A stretch of 64,000 nucleotides of DNA from Peribacillus simplex NBRC 15720 = DSM 1321 (GCF_002243645.1 NZ_CP017704.1:1217501-1281500), one strand, 5' to 3'; positions 17,303-27,596 are shown, numbered from the stretch's first letter. The notes: a model not told the origin generated them from the letters alone. Made by a program: numbers and translations.

Positions 17303-18628
17303 TTACATTCTTTTTATTTTCGACATCAATAAATAAACGATGCAAAGAAAGATCAGCCAAGGAACACCGAACTGGAGCACGATTTTAAACGGGCCAGTGA
17401 ACCAGGTAGATACCGTCAAAGCTAACAAAAGAAATGCACCAAGAATCGTTAGATATGGAAATCCATACATTTTAACCGGTAATTTGCGGCCCCCTGATTT
17501 CTCCCACCTCTTCCTGAAATATAAATGGGAAATGAACACCATGAACCAGGTTAAAATGGCTCCGAACATCGATATCCCCATCATGAATGCATATGAAGTA
17601 TCCGGAAGCAGGACCTTTACTCCCGCAGCAAGAAATATGCCCAAAGTGGAGATGAGAAGGGCCCTTACCGGAACTCCTTTCCTGCTCACTTTTTGAAATA
17701 GGGCTGGAGCCTGCTGTTGCTCCGATAATGAATATATCATTCTGGTGGAGGCATATAATTGACTATTCATTGCAGATAAAGCAGCGGTTAAAATAATGAA
17801 ATTCATTATCCCCGATGCTCCAGGAATATTCAGGATTTCCATTACCCTAACAAATGGGCTTTTATCAATACCAGCCGATTGCCAGGGAACAATCATTAAC
17901 ATGATCCCGATTGTCAGTACATAAAAAGTGGCAAGCCTGAAGACAGTTGCCTTCAAAGCTTTAGGTACGGCAACATCCGGATCCTTTGCTTCTCCCGCCG
18001 TCACCGCAATCAACTCAGTTCCTAAAAAGCTGAAGAGCGAAATGAATATGGCGACCCAGAGCCCCCAAAACCCGAAAGGCATAAACCCTCCATCATTTGC
18101 ATAGTTCTCTACACCGATCCCGCTTGAAGGTTCGGCACCAATCACCACGTAGGCGCCCAGTAGAATGAATATGACAATGGCGCTGATTTTAATCATTGAA
18201 AATACATACTCAAAATTCCCGAATGTATTGACACTCGTCGCATTTACATAGATTAGCAGTGCAGCAAAAAGGAAAATCCAAACGCTTCCAGGTACAGCTG
18301 GGAACCAATATTTCATATAAACAGCGATGGCACTCACTTCGACACCAATGGCTAGGACATTCGCTATCCAATATGAATACCTCACAACAAAACCAGCAAA
18401 TGGACTTATATATTTTTCAGCAATGGTTCCAAAGGATCCCGATGTTGGATAGGCTACAGTCATTTCCGCCAAACAGCCCATCAGTAGAAGGACAATGAAT
18501 GCACCTATTGCATAGCTGATAAGTACACTTGGACCTGCTGTTGAAATCGCAAGGCCGCTGCCCAAAAATAATCCGGTGCCAATTGCACATCCCATGGCTA
18601 TCATAGTGATTTGATTCGATGAATTCAC
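17303..18628 (-). CDS. Amino acid permease (AAT family), N terminus frameshifted
   Basis: About 12 transmembrane segments. The first helix has the family motif [19 protein letters not shown], and later [16 protein letters not shown]. It probably imports tryptophan or kynurenine given its place between kynU and kynA (inference). The readable frame begins at GTG 18628, which has no nearby ribosome site. The natural start seems to be ATG 18650, with GGGAG ahead and the expected MEKNKLHRE opening, but that frame is off by one base. A single indel near 18625-18635 explains it. The core is intact, so it could be weakly expressed, broken, or a sequencing error. Confidence 0.8.
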   Translation of the reverse strand: MNSSNQITMIAMGCAIGTGLFLGSGLAISTAGPSVLISYAIGAFIVLLLMGCLAEMTVAYPTSGSFGTIAEKYISPFAGFVVRYSYWIANVLAIGVEVSAIAVYMKYWFPAVPGSVWIFLFAALLIYVNATSVNTFGNFEYVFSMIKISAIVIFILLGAYVVIGAEPSSGIGVENYANDGGFMPFGFWGLWVAIFISLFSFLGTELIAVTAGEAKDPDVAVPKALKATVFRLATFYVLTIGIMLMIVPWQSAGIDKSPFVRVMEILNIPGASGIMNFIILTAALSAMNSQLYASTRMIYSLSEQQQAPALFQKVSRKGVPVRALLISTLGIFLAAGVKVLLPDTSYAFMMGISMFGAILTWFMVFISHLYFRKRWEKSGGRKLPVKMYGFPYLTILGAFLLLALTVSTWFTGPFKIVLQFGVPWLIFLCIVYLLMSKIKRM

Positions 18629-18664
18629 GATGCAGCTTATTTTTCTCCATATGTTACTCCCATT

Positions 18665-19987
18665 CTAGGCAATGATTCCCCTTTTATTTTCATAGTTTTC
18701 ATATAATCTGCCGTCCATGATCTTTTTTAGTACCTGTACAGTTTCATAGACTTCCTGAAAAGAGGTATAAAGAGCAACAGGTGCTAAACGAATCATATTC
18801 GGTTCACGATAATCAGGTATGATGGCCTCTTGTTTCAATGCTTTACATATTCTCGCAGCTTCTGGATGTTCAAGGATGATATGACCGCCCCTTTTTGATT
18901 CATGCCTTGGACTCCCAATTTCAAATCCATATCCCATCAATTCCGATTCTAATAACTCCATAAGATATTGAGTCAGCCTCAAGGATTTCTTCCGAACTTG
19001 TTCTATCCCCACTTCCGCAAACATTTCAAGTGAGCCTAAAAGGGGAGCCATGCTTAATATATGGGGAGTTCCAATCTGGAAGGCTCCTGCCGAATTTGCC
19101 TGGGTAAAGGAATGTTCCATATCGAACTGCTTATCTTTCCTTGAGCCAAACCAACCAGCCAAACCGGGCAGCCTTGCAAAATGCTTACGGTTCACATATA
19201 ACCCAGCTACACAACCCGGTCCGCCATTCAAATGCTTATAATTACACCAAAACGCGAAATCCACTTCCCAGTTGTCAAACCAGTGCGGAACGGCACCCAC
19301 GGAATGACAGGCATCGAAACCTATCATGATTCCACGAGCATGCGCTTCCTTCGTCAACCTCTCCATATCAAGGATCTGACCGCTGCGATATAAAACCGTC
19401 GGAAGCACAATCAACGCGATTTCCTCGTTCATCTCTGCAATGATGTCATCTTCTTCAAGGAATTTACCATCTCGGCTTTTCACCTGAACTAAATGTTCTG
19501 AAGGATTAAGCCCATGCAATTGGAGTTGGCTTTGAAGTGCATAGATATCACTCGGAAACGTTAGTTCATCCGCCAAAATCTTATTCCTGCCAGCTCTCGG
19601 TTCAAAAAAAGTGGCCGCAAGCTGATGCAGATTAGCTGTAGTTGATCCTCCCATTATTACTTCATCCCTTGCAGCCCCTACCAACGGGGCACTCAATTCA
19701 CCCAATCTCTCAGAAAAGTAAAACCAGGGCTCTGCACCCTCCGTCCAGCCGTCTATTCCATACCTTTTCCAATCTTCCAATGACTTCATTAAACTTTTCT
19801 CAGCCCGCTTCGATAAAAGTCCCAATGAGTTTCCATCCATATAAATCATCCCGGGGTTCAAATAGAATTCCTTTCTGTAAGAAACTAATGGATCTTCCTG
19901 ATCTAAAGTTTTCGCATACTCTTTCATTGAAATGAAATTATTGATATCCGTGTTCTCCTCGCTTTCCTCCATTCCATTATTTTTCAC
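18665..19987 (-). CDS. kynU: Kynureninase
   Basis: A PLP enzyme that splits kynurenine into anthranilate and alanine. Marks: [36 protein letters not shown], the cofactor-lysine region [13 protein letters not shown], and [11 protein letters not shown]. The start chosen is GTG 19987: AGGGA lies 8 bases upstream and its GTGA overlaps the TGA of the esterase gene, a sign of translational coupling. ATG 19972 is the alternative. 440 residues, slightly longer than the usual 428. It appears intact. Confidence 0.93.
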   Translation of the reverse strand: MKNNGMEESEENTDINNFISMKEYAKTLDQEDPLVSYRKEFYLNPGMIYMDGNSLGLLSKRAEKSLMKSLEDWKRYGIDGWTEGAEPWFYFSERLGELSAPLVGAARDEVIMGGSTTANLHQLAATFFEPRAGRNKILADELTFPSDIYALQSQLQLHGLNPSEHLVQVKSRDGKFLEEDDIIAEMNEEIALIVLPTVLYRSGQILDMERLTKEAHARGIMIGFDACHSVGAVPHWFDNWEVDFAFWCNYKHLNGGPGCVAGLYVNRKHFARLPGLAGWFGSRKDKQFDMEHSFTQANSAGAFQIGTPHILSMAPLLGSLEMFAEVGIEQVRKKSLRLTQYLMELLESELMGYGFEIGSPRHESKRGGHIILEHPEAARICKALKQEAIIPDYREPNMIRLAPVALYTSFQEVYETVQVLKKIMDGRLYENYENKRGIIA

Positions 19988-21498
19988 TTGTAAATCCCTA
20001 CCCCTTCCCATGCCAACCTTATCATTCTGTTAGGATCTCTTTCAATATAATCCTTTTTATCAAAAATCATTGTGTAGTGGTTCGTTTCATCATATTTCGG
20101 CCAGATTTCGCCTTCCGGGGGATTGGGGTTTCCATGTTTCGCAAATTTGACCCAATGGCCCTGTATTCTATGGGAAACCTTTAGGGCAGCTGGCCTGGAA
20201 CCATATGAAGTAATCCGTTTCCCCAATGCAGAGTCGAAAGTCTGGAAGGCAAAAGGAATTTCCATACCATGCGTCGCCCCTAATTTACTTATGCGCATTG
20301 CCGCCGTTTTATAATCAAAACGGTACATCCATGTTTTTTCAAAGCGGCTGTATGCCTCCGCATACCAAACCGAGGGAATATGGAAAGTCGCATCACGGCC
20401 AATGCCAAGCACAGCTTCCTTTTCTGGGTAATTTATATAAGCATTCGTAATTCGCTCTTTCGCCTCTGGATCAGTGTTTTCGAACATTTTATGAATCATC
20501 GCCGCATTGGTTGGGATTAACGGGGGATCCATCTGGTCGAATAACGTCGCTTCATCCCTATTTGTTCCTATAAGCAAGGATATTCCTTTTGCTTTTCCTG
20601 ATCGAATCGAATCGAGTGGATAATCGGGCAGGAAGTCACCATCTACGACAGGTCCAAATGATAGTGAGCCCGGCATGGCCTGTGAATTTTCCTGTAAGAG
20701 TTGGTAGGAGGCCGCGACAATCTCTTGAGCTGGAAGTGTTTTTAACCGGTGGATATCATTCTTTCCAATGCCCAATATCTCAAGGAACTTTTCACTGAAT
20801 TGGCGCGCAAATCCTTTTCCATAAACAGATGTTGGAGCAGGACTTTCTGCAATGGCCTGTTTAATAAGACCTCTCGCTGAAGGAACAGTAAGTAAAGTCG
20901 TCACCGCATTACCTCCAGCTGATTCACCAAATATCGTAACATTTTCAGGGTCGCCGCCAAACGCTTCTATATTCTCTTTAACCCATTTCAGAGACGCAAC
21001 TTGATCACGTAAACCTAAATTGGTTTCAAATATTTCCCCATTACCTGCCAACTCGGTAAAATCCAGATATCCTAGTGCCCCCAGTCTATAGTTGATGCTT
21101 ACCACTACTACATCTCCATTTTTTGACAGTAAGTGTCCATTGTACATATCAAGGGATCCAGCTCCCGTTATATATGCTCCTCCAGGAATCCACACCATGA
21201 CCGGGCGTTTTTTATCATCAGCTCTAGGCGACCAAATATTCAGGAACAAGCAATCCTCATCCATTTTTTCATTTCCGGCCATTCCTGTTCTTACCGCCCG
21301 ATCCATCGGCTGCGGGGGTATGGGACCAAAATCCACCGCATCCATGACACCGCTCCAATTATCAACTGGCTCCGGTGAGCGGAAACGCAGACCATCAATC
21401 GGCGCTTTCGCATACCTGACTCCACGCCAAACGCATATATCGTTTTCCATAGTACCTTGAAGATGTCCTTTTACCGTCGTTACTATTGATCCAATCAT
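19984..21498 (-). CDS. Type B carboxylesterase (para-nitrobenzyl esterase type)
   Basis: A 504-residue alpha/beta-hydrolase. The triad is visible: Ser in FGESAGGN (about residue 190), Glu in [10 protein letters not shown] (about residue 310) and His in [10 protein letters not shown] (about residue 400). The oxyanion-hole motif is WIPGGAY. No signal peptide. It is the first gene of the kyn operon and overlaps kynU by 4 bases. Known PnbA enzymes hydrolyse esters; whether this one can act as an N-formylkynurenine formamidase in place of the dead kynB is an open inference. Confidence 0.88.
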   Translation of the reverse strand: MIGSIVTTVKGHLQGTMENDICVWRGVRYAKAPIDGLRFRSPEPVDNWSGVMDAVDFGPIPPQPMDRAVRTGMAGNEKMDEDCLFLNIWSPRADDKKRPVMVWIPGGAYITGAGSLDMYNGHLLSKNGDVVVVSINYRLGALGYLDFTELAGNGEIFETNLGLRDQVASLKWVKENIEAFGGDPENVTIFGESAGGNAVTTLLTVPSARGLIKQAIAESPAPTSVYGKGFARQFSEKFLEILGIGKNDIHRLKTLPAQEIVAASYQLLQENSQAMPGSLSFGPVVDGDFLPDYPLDSIRSGKAKGISLLIGTNRDEATLFDQMDPPLIPTNAAMIHKMFENTDPEAKERITNAYINYPEKEAVLGIGRDATFHIPSVWYAEAYSRFEKTWMYRFDYKTAAMRISKLGATHGMEIPFAFQTFDSALGKRITSYGSRPAALKVSHRIQGHWVKFAKHGNPNPPEGEIWPKYDETNHYTMIFDKKDYIERDPNRMIRLAWEGVGIYK

Positions 21499-21685
21499 TC
21501 CTTTTCACCTCTTCATATAGTAGTAGATACTTAAGTTCTTCTTTTTCCATTCCCTTATATCCTTCATCTTTATCGAAAAAAGATCTATATGATCTGATCA
21601 GCCAAAATAAAGTACCGCTATCGTATATAAAGCTCAGATTATGAGTTTGAATCGTAATTGGATTTAGATTTTCAAATGACCAGTT

Positions 21686-21720
21686 CAACAAAAAAAGACC
21701 CAATCAGGTCTTTTTTGTTG
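21686..21720 (-). terminator. Rho-independent terminator of the merR-like gene
   Basis: AAAAGACC / GGTCTTTT core stem extended by CAAC...GTTG, 6-base loop, T tracts on both strands. It separates the MerR gene from the kyn operon. Confidence 0.85.
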
Positions 21721-21735
21721 AAGTCGGCAAAAAGC

Positions 21736-22149
21736 TTAGGTGAGCATGGCAATGATGCTCAATAAAGAGCTGCCCCGAACGGAAAGCTGTTGTGCAGCAT
21801 ATGTTAATTGCTGTTCATCGAGCTGTTCCAGTAACGGCTTTAATTCAAGCAATTCATTCTCCAGTCCTTTAAGGTCTGTAGATATCTTGTCCACCATCAA
21901 GAGCACTTGCTCAGAATCAACAGTGGCTTCAGACCAGACAAGTAACCGTTCCTTGATTTCAGTCAACGGCATATTCTGTTCTTTATACCGATTAATCATT
22001 TGAAGACGATTTAAAGCATCTTCTGTGTAATATCGATATCTTGACCCAGTTTTTTCATAGTTCAGCATTCCTAATTGTGTGTAATAGTCAATGGTTCTTC
22101 TCGAAACATTCGCAAGTTCAGCAAGCTGGCCAATCCGATATATATTCAC
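21736..22149 (-). CDS. MerR-family transcription regulator
   Basis: An N-terminal winged helix-turn-helix (YRIGQLAELANVSRRTIDYY, then SRYRYYTEDALNRL) is followed by a coiled-coil dimerisation helix rich in Leu and Glu. There is no cysteine ligand set, so it is not a classic metal sensor. GTG 22149 is preferred: AAGAAGG lies 9 bases ahead, whereas GTG 22161 overlaps that site. It lies 84 bases downstream of the SulP gene on the same strand and may control it (inference). Confidence 0.83.
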   Translation of the reverse strand: MNIYRIGQLAELANVSRRTIDYYTQLGMLNYEKTGSRYRYYTEDALNRLQMINRYKEQNMPLTEIKERLLVWSEATVDSEQVLLMVDKISTDLKGLENELLELKPLLEQLDEQQLTYAAQQLSVRGSSLLSIIAMLT

Positions 22150-22233
22150 CCAGATAGTCACCTTCTTTTAAATTCTACTGTTAACGATACTATAACATAA
22201 CTATCCTATAAGGTGACCTCGAGGATGAATCTA

Positions 22234-23889
22234 TTAGACTACTTTATCCGAATTGCCCTTCAACTGCTTCTTGGCAAAATACAGGGCATCTTCCTTCGAT
22301 TTAAAAAAATGCTGTTTTTCTATTTTATGATACAAACCAGTGCTGAGTAACAATTCCTTTGGTTGCTGCTGGATTCCGGAAATGATTAATTTCCCCTTAT
22401 AGTTTCCGATGCGGTTAACAATCGCCAATAGTGCAGCCTCTGCTGAAGTGTCCATATATGTTACCCGGTGCATGCTCAATACCAACACTTTCGTCTTATT
22501 ATCCAAGTTTGCCAATATCGATGACTCCAGGACGTCTATCGAACCAAAGAAGAGGGGACCTTCCAAGTTATACACATTGATCTTTGAATCCGAATTATCA
22601 ATTGGAACAATCTCAGTAATCTCATGACTTCTTTCCCTAACCTTTAACGTGTGGCTCATTTTTGCAATGAAGGTGATGAATGCAATCAATAAGCCGATTC
22701 CCACTCCCATGATTAAATCAGTGAAGACAGTGACGAGGAAGGTGACTAGCAAAACCGCAGAATCTGCCGTCTTCGTTTTCAATACATGAGCGAATTCCTT
22801 TCTTTCACTCATATTCCAGGCAACAAACATCAATATGGGTGCCATGCTAGCCAAAGGTATGTGCTCTGCATATGGAGAAAGTACTAGCAAAACCAGTAAA
22901 ACGACAATTCCGTGAATGACTCCGGACATCGGGGAGACTGCCCCGCTTTTTATATTGGTAGCTGTCCTGGCAATAGCACCTGTTGCAGGTATCCCGCCGA
23001 AAAATGGGGTCGCGATGTTCGCGATTCCCTGCCCAACCAATTCCTTATTACTATCATGCTTGGTTCCCCCCATGTTATCGGCCACGGTAGCGGATAACAA
23101 TGATTCGACACCGCCTAACAAGGCAATTGTAAAAGCAACGGGAAGGAGTGTGATAATGACTTCCACTGAAAGCTCCGGCACTTGGAATTCCGGAAAACCT
23201 CTCGGAATCGCTCCATACGTGGAACCAATCGTAGCCACCTTATCGGGAAATAAAAGGTAAGCTGCCATTGTTGATATTAGCAGACCCAGAAGCGGTCCTG
23301 GCACTCGTGGCAGAAGTCTAGGTGCCAGCAGTATGACGACAAAACATATAATCGCAACAATCACACTATATATATTGATCGTGTCTGCTTTAATCACCAG
23401 TTCCTTCATGTTATCCATGAACGCTTCATGTTTTTCCACTTTCATACCAAAGAAGTTGGCAATTTGCCCTGAAAAGATTATTATCGCAATTCCTGTTGTA
23501 AATCCAATGATGACTGGACGGGGAATGAACTTCATCAAATTGCCTAACTTAAGAAGACCCATCAAGACTAATATCATCCCCGCTAAAAACCCGGCAATAA
23601 GCAGACTTTCATACCCATATTGCATAACGATTCCAAATAATAAAGGAACAAATGCCCCGGTCGGTCCTCCAATTTGATACTTGGAGCCACCCAAAATCGA
23701 TATGAGGATTCCAGCGATGATGGTCGTATATAACCCGTATATCGGTTCGACGCCTGAAGCAATTGCAAAAGCCAATCCTAAAGGAATGGCTACAACACCT
23801 ACGACCAATCCTGCCGTTACGTCCTTTTGAAAACCCTTCATATTATATCCTTGAAATCTAGAATCTTTTATCATCTTTTTCAAACTCAC
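22234..23889 (-). CDS. SulP-family anion transporter with STAS domain
   Basis: A 551-residue secondary transporter in the cytoplasmic membrane. The N-terminal part begins DVTAGLVVGVVAIPLGLAFAIASG, the SulP signature, followed by GGPTGAFVPL and about 12 helices. The C-terminal STAS domain (about residues 430-540) contains LEGPLFFGS and MHRVTYMDTSAEAAL. Members carry sulfate or bicarbonate; a sulfate role is tempting in this sulfur-rich window but bicarbonate is as likely. A perfect palindrome lies upstream of its promoter. Confidence 0.9.
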   Translation of the reverse strand: MSLKKMIKDSRFQGYNMKGFQKDVTAGLVVGVVAIPLGLAFAIASGVEPIYGLYTTIIAGILISILGGSKYQIGGPTGAFVPLLFGIVMQYGYESLLIAGFLAGMILVLMGLLKLGNLMKFIPRPVIIGFTTGIAIIIFSGQIANFFGMKVEKHEAFMDNMKELVIKADTINIYSVIVAIICFVVILLAPRLLPRVPGPLLGLLISTMAAYLLFPDKVATIGSTYGAIPRGFPEFQVPELSVEVIITLLPVAFTIALLGGVESLLSATVADNMGGTKHDSNKELVGQGIANIATPFFGGIPATGAIARTATNIKSGAVSPMSGVIHGIVVLLVLLVLSPYAEHIPLASMAPILMFVAWNMSERKEFAHVLKTKTADSAVLLVTFLVTVFTDLIMGVGIGLLIAFITFIAKMSHTLKVRERSHEITEIVPIDNSDSKINVYNLEGPLFFGSIDVLESSILANLDNKTKVLVLSMHRVTYMDTSAEAALLAIVNRIGNYKGKLIISGIQQQPKELLLSTGLYHKIEKQHFFKSKEDALYFAKKQLKGNSDKVV

Positions 23890-24108
23890 ATCCTTAGTCG
23901 TTTTTTAAGTTGGGATCTACCATCATCAGGAAAAATGACATTCTTTCATTTTAGAGGGAGTTGCTTGATCGAAATTAATCTAACTATTGTTGAGGATATT
24001 TTTCCAACGGGACAAACCATACGGGGGACTTTTCATAACTAAGAAATAATCGTCATATGTAATCTCCTTATGTTAAGTTATTTGACATGGTCTCGACCAC
24101 GCTTCAAC

Positions 24109-24166
24109 ATTATACAGTAAAACGTAAAACTGTACATTGTTAGCAATGTAAACATTTGTTTACATT
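24109..24166 (-). promoter_or_regulatory. SulP promoter with perfect 22-bp palindromic operator
   Basis: TATAAT on the minus strand at 24109-24114. Upstream, at 24145-24166, AATGTAAACA-TT-TGTTTACATT is perfectly symmetric. It differs from the TnrA site by one base of spacing. The bound protein is unknown. Confidence 0.55.
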
Positions 24167-24309
24167 TTTTCGGATATTTTTACATGCATATTACAATCCG
24201 GGACCATACTTCCAGTCTAGTTAATTTGAAGCCGGAGATTCAGACTACGAATCAGGAGGTTTGAACTTTGGACTAATTCCCCATACCGGAAACATTGATT
24301 AATGACCAA

Positions 24310-24350
24310 TAAAAAAAGCATGTTTTGAGAAAGATTGCTCAAAACATGCT
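24310..24350 (-). terminator. Second terminator behind the GH1 gene
   Basis: AGCATGTTTTGAG / CTCAAAACATGCT, 13-bp arms, seven T on the minus strand. Confidence 0.85.
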
Positions 24351-24379
24351 CTGACAAAAACTCAAGACTCTATATACGC

Positions 24380-24408
24380 AAAACCTCTTGATAAAATCAA
24401 GAGGTTTT
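24380..24408 (-). terminator. First terminator behind the GH1 gene
   Basis: AAAACCTCTTGAT / ATCAAGAGGTTTT, 13-bp arms with a 3-base loop, 8 bases past the stop. Confidence 0.85.
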
Positions 24409-24416
24409 CTTTCAGT

Positions 24417-25826
24417 TTACAGCTCTTCTCCTCTCGTCTCGATAATATGCTTATACCAATGAAACGAGAGCTTCTTTTTTCGGTTTAACTGATCATGATG
24501 ATCCACGTAAATAAATCCGTATTGCTTCTTATACCCGTTTAACCAACTTAATAGATCAATGACAGACCATGCGTAATACCCTTTTAAATGGATGCCTTCT
24601 TTGATTGCACGCTTAATCACTTTTAAGTGTTCCTCAATATATTTAATACAGGGAACATCCACTACTTCACCATCGATAATCGGATCCTCATCACCAAGTC
24701 CGTTTTCTGTAACATACATTTTAATATCACCATAACGTTCTTTTAACATATGCAGTCCATCTAAAAATCCTTGAGGTGAGATTTCCCAGCCCCATTTTGT
24801 ATATGTTTTATCTTCCATTTTTACGGTCCGATAAAAGCCATCAAAAGACGGATTTCCTGGAGCTAGAGTAGATGTTTCTCTTGAATGCTCCATGTTTGAA
24901 ACGGCTTCCCGATTTTTTTCCACGCGAATGGGCTGATAATAGTTGAGTCCAATAAAATCATTTTTCTCCGCATTTCTTTTTAGCGTATCCAGTTCTTCTT
25001 CGGTCCAACTTGGTGTCCAGCCTCTCTCCTTTAATTGCTCAACCACGTAAGATGGATATTCCCCTTTTAAAATTGGGTCATAATACCAAAAAGTTTCATA
25101 TTCATTGGCATGCCGAGCAGCTAATACATTCTCATGTTTGTCATCAATACTATAGGCTGGCAGGAATACATGGGTAATTCCAATTTCACCGTAATGATTC
25201 AGTGCCTTGTATACCTCTATCGCTTTTGCATGTGCATAAAAAACGTAATGTGTCGCTTGAAAGTATTTATTTTCATCGTTTTGGATTCCAGGCGGGTGCG
25301 CTCCTTTTAAATAGCCCAAACCGCAAAACATAACCGTTTCATTAAACGTGATCCAATGCTTGATGCGGTCTCCGAATGCGCGAAAACAAATTTCGGCATA
25401 CTTAACGAATGCTTCAGCTGTTCGCTTATTCGTCCATCCCCCATCCTGTTCAAGCGTCAAAGGCAAATCCCAATGATACAGCGTAACAAATGGAACAATC
25501 CCATATTTTAAGCATTCATTAATAACATTATTATAAAATTCCAAGCCTTTTTCATTTACTTCCCCGTCACCTGTTGGCAAAATACGTGCCCATGAAATGG
25601 AAAACCGATATGATTCAAGTCCCATCTCTGCCATTAATTTAATATCTTCTTTGTAACGATGATAATGGTCTATCGCTACATCCCCGTTTGTACCTTCATA
25701 TGTTTTCCCCGGAATCTTTGAAAAGACATCCCAATTCGTTATACCTTTACCATCTTCATCCCATGCTCCTTCTATTTGAAAAGAAGCAGAAGCAGCTCCG
25801 AATAAAAAATCGTGTGGAAACTTCAT
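24417..25826 (-). CDS. bglC: GH1 6-phospho-beta-glucosidase (BglC/YckE-like)
   Basis: Cytoplasmic glycosidase that should split phosphorylated beta-glucosides brought in by a PTS. It has the acid/base Glu in HWITFNETVMF and the nucleophile Glu in YVTENGLGDE. The C-terminal stretch LSWLNGYKKQYGFIYVD has Ser, Lys and Tyr where phosphate-binding members have them, so the phospho-sugar type is favoured over a plain beta-glucosidase. 469 residues, typical. No PTS gene lies nearby; it is monocistronic with its own promoter and two terminators. Confidence 0.88.
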   Translation of the reverse strand: MKFPHDFLFGAASASFQIEGAWDEDGKGITNWDVFSKIPGKTYEGTNGDVAIDHYHRYKEDIKLMAEMGLESYRFSISWARILPTGDGEVNEKGLEFYNNVINECLKYGIVPFVTLYHWDLPLTLEQDGGWTNKRTAEAFVKYAEICFRAFGDRIKHWITFNETVMFCGLGYLKGAHPPGIQNDENKYFQATHYVFYAHAKAIEVYKALNHYGEIGITHVFLPAYSIDDKHENVLAARHANEYETFWYYDPILKGEYPSYVVEQLKERGWTPSWTEEELDTLKRNAEKNDFIGLNYYQPIRVEKNREAVSNMEHSRETSTLAPGNPSFDGFYRTVKMEDKTYTKWGWEISPQGFLDGLHMLKERYGDIKMYVTENGLGDEDPIIDGEVVDVPCIKYIEEHLKVIKRAIKEGIHLKGYYAWSVIDLLSWLNGYKKQYGFIYVDHHDQLNRKKKLSFHWYKHIIETRGEEL

Positions 25827-25863
25827 TAATACCCCTCCGTTTTCATACCCGCTTATTAAATTG

Positions 25864-25892
25864 ATAATAATATATTTTATTCATTGGTACAA
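25864..25892 (-). promoter_or_regulatory. Promoter of the GH1 gene
   Basis: TTGTAC, 17-base spacer, TATTAT on the minus strand. No complete cre site was recognised nearby. Confidence 0.5.
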
Positions 25893-26092
25893 ATTTCTTT
25901 GATTATATTACTTTAATTCATATTTGACTATTTGTAAAACATAAGCATTAAAGATAGTATTCACTATCATAGAATGATTAAATCCAGAATCAATACTAAA
26001 ATAAAGGACATTAATTCTGCTGAATCAATCTCTCTTTTTAACAAAAGAAGAATAACTTACATCTCTTTTTTTAGTTTCATATGAACACATAC
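25893..26092. other. Intergenic region upstream of the GH1 promoter
   Basis: AT-rich; part of the 318-base gap between the GH1 gene and the yqiG-like gene. Apart from the promoter and terminator at its two ends I see nothing in it. Confidence 0.3.
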
Positions 26093-26121
26093 AAAACCCG
26101 TCCACCTTTGGAGGACGGGTT
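26093..26121 (-). terminator. Rho-independent terminator of the yqiG-like gene
   Basis: AACCCGTCC / GGACGGGTT arms, T-containing tail on the minus strand. Confidence 0.85.
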
Positions 26122-26144
26122 ACACATATTCAAGATGTTGCTAA

Positions 26145-27266
26145 TCACTCCACAACCGGGAGCCAACCTTTTATCTGAATCAACTTTTCCCAAAGCGGAT
26201 CTGGAATGACCAATTCATCCTGATCTTTTTTTGAGAGGGTAGTCCGTATTTCCGCTTCTTTTCCAGACCTGATTTTTTCAATCCAATGCGGTTCCATAAG
26301 AAGTTCACGGCCAAGGGCGATAAAAGGGACACCCGTTTCCATAGCTTCTGCAACTTCATCGGGTGTATGCAGTGATCCTACACCGACCACCGGGATACGA
26401 TTACCTACTTTATCGTAAATTTTAACGATGCGCGACTTTGTCCTATCACTCTCACGGAATGAGCCATTCCAGAAGTGACCTACCGATATATGTAGATAAT
26501 CCAGATTTTGATTCGCTAATCTATCAACGAATTGGATCGTATCATCTAAAGTGATTCCAGGATTGCTGCCTTCTTCAGGAGAAAGGCGGTAGCCGATGAT
26601 AAACGGCTTTTTCGCATGCTCAGCAACCGTTTTCTCGACTTCATTCACAATGGTAAGCGGGAAAATCAATCGTTTTCCCAGTGTTCCACCCCAGTTATCC
26701 GTACGACGGTTCGAGTGCGGCGAGAAGAATTGTTGAAGCAAGTACGTATTGGCACCATGGATTTCCACACCATCGAATCCTGCTTCGATGGCCCTTCTTG
26801 TTGCTTCGCCAAATGCCTTAATAACGTCTTGTATTTCATCTTCACTCATTTCCCGCGGTACAGGTGCTTCCTCGCTGGAAGCAATGGCACTTGCAGATAC
26901 AGGTTGGTTATCAGGCAATAATTCCGGCGGACTTTGCCGGCCTCCATGATATATTTGCAGAATCGCTTTTGACCCGTTTGACTGAATCGTTTCAGCTAGT
27001 TTTCTCAAGGATGGGATAAAGAAATCGTCATCTGCACTAAGTTGGCCCGGGAATCCCTTGCCTCCAGCAGATACATAGGCACATGCAGTGACCACCGCGC
27101 CTACACCAGCCGAGCGTTCAGCGTAATAGGCCAGTTCATCATCGGTTACAACGCCTTGATCATCCGAAGAATAAGTGGTCATAGGAGCCATCATGATACG
27201 ATTTTTCACTTCTACCCCTGATGGAAATATATATGGTTGAAAGATCTTTTCGTATTTTTGATTCAT
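26145..27266 (-). CDS. yqiG: NADH-dependent flavin oxidoreductase (old yellow enzyme, YqiG-like)
   Basis: An FMN TIM-barrel ene-reductase of 373 residues. Signature: KNRIMMAPMTTYSS at the start, ILQIYHGGRQ, VEIHGANTYLLQQFFSPHSN (substrate-binding His and Asn) and GVGSLHTPDEVAEAM at the phosphate end. It closely resembles B. subtilis YqiG (372 aa); natural substrate unknown, probably electrophilic alkenes or nitro compounds (family knowledge). It follows the HesB-like gene by 21 bases and is probably cotranscribed with it. Confidence 0.88.
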   Translation of the reverse strand: MNQKYEKIFQPYIFPSGVEVKNRIMMAPMTTYSSDDQGVVTDDELAYYAERSAGVGAVVTACAYVSAGGKGFPGQLSADDDFFIPSLRKLAETIQSNGSKAILQIYHGGRQSPPELLPDNQPVSASAIASSEEAPVPREMSEDEIQDVIKAFGEATRRAIEAGFDGVEIHGANTYLLQQFFSPHSNRRTDNWGGTLGKRLIFPLTIVNEVEKTVAEHAKKPFIIGYRLSPEEGSNPGITLDDTIQFVDRLANQNLDYLHISVGHFWNGSFRESDRTKSRIVKIYDKVGNRIPVVGVGSLHTPDEVAEAMETGVPFIALGRELLMEPHWIEKIRSGKEAEIRTTLSKKDQDELVIPDPLWEKLIQIKGWLPVVE

Positions 27267-27287
27267 GCCAATCCTCCCCCTTTACTC

Positions 27288-27596
27288 TTAATGGTGATGA
27301 TGTCCGTGCGGTTCTTTAGAAGGGTTCGTGATTTCAAAGCCTTCTTCAGGTACATAAAAATATTTAATCCAAACACCATCCAGAAATTCTTCACGTGAAT
27401 CAAGTAAAATATCGATATCTTTATCTGTTTTGACGATTTCATCATGTTCAGTCGGAGTATCTAGTTTCATGTCATAATGGGCATGATCACCATGCATATG
27501 GGTGATATATACACGAATCATTTTCCCTTCGGCTTCTTCAGTGCTCAGCATTTTTTGTAAGACCTTAGCTGCATTACGATTAATTTTGCATTTCAT
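27288..27596 (-). CDS. HesB/IscA-like protein with His-rich tail and no cysteine pair
   Basis: 102 residues. The start MKCKINRNAAKVLQKML and the pattern of beta strands resemble HesB/IscA-like proteins. The C-terminal Cys-x-Cys used by IscA for iron-sulfur transfer is absent. Instead there is an internal HMHGDHAHYD and a terminal GHHHH, suggesting metal binding through His (inference). ATG 27596 is chosen because GGAGG lies 7 bases before it; ORF-level starts further up have none. The yqiG-like gene follows. Confidence 0.72.
   Translation of the reverse strand: MKCKINRNAAKVLQKMLSTEEAEGKMIRVYITHMHGDHAHYDMKLDTPTEHDEIVKTDKDIDILLDSREEFLDGVWIKYFYVPEEGFEITNPSKEPHGHHHH

Larger units (their letters stand above)
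23890..24416. other. Intergenic region between SulP and GH1 genes
   Basis: On the minus strand it holds, in order, two terminators for the GH1 gene, then the operator and promoter for SulP. AGGAGG at 24257 precedes only a short open stretch that is not a convincing gene. Confidence 0.45.

Noticed and set aside
21395..21703. 102-codon ORF overlapping the start of the esterase gene
   Set aside because: It overlaps the conserved N terminus of the esterase in another frame and has no start signal.
24145..24166. TnrA/GlnR box at the SulP palindrome
   Set aside because: The two half-sites are separated by one base more than the TGTnA-N7-TnACA consensus.
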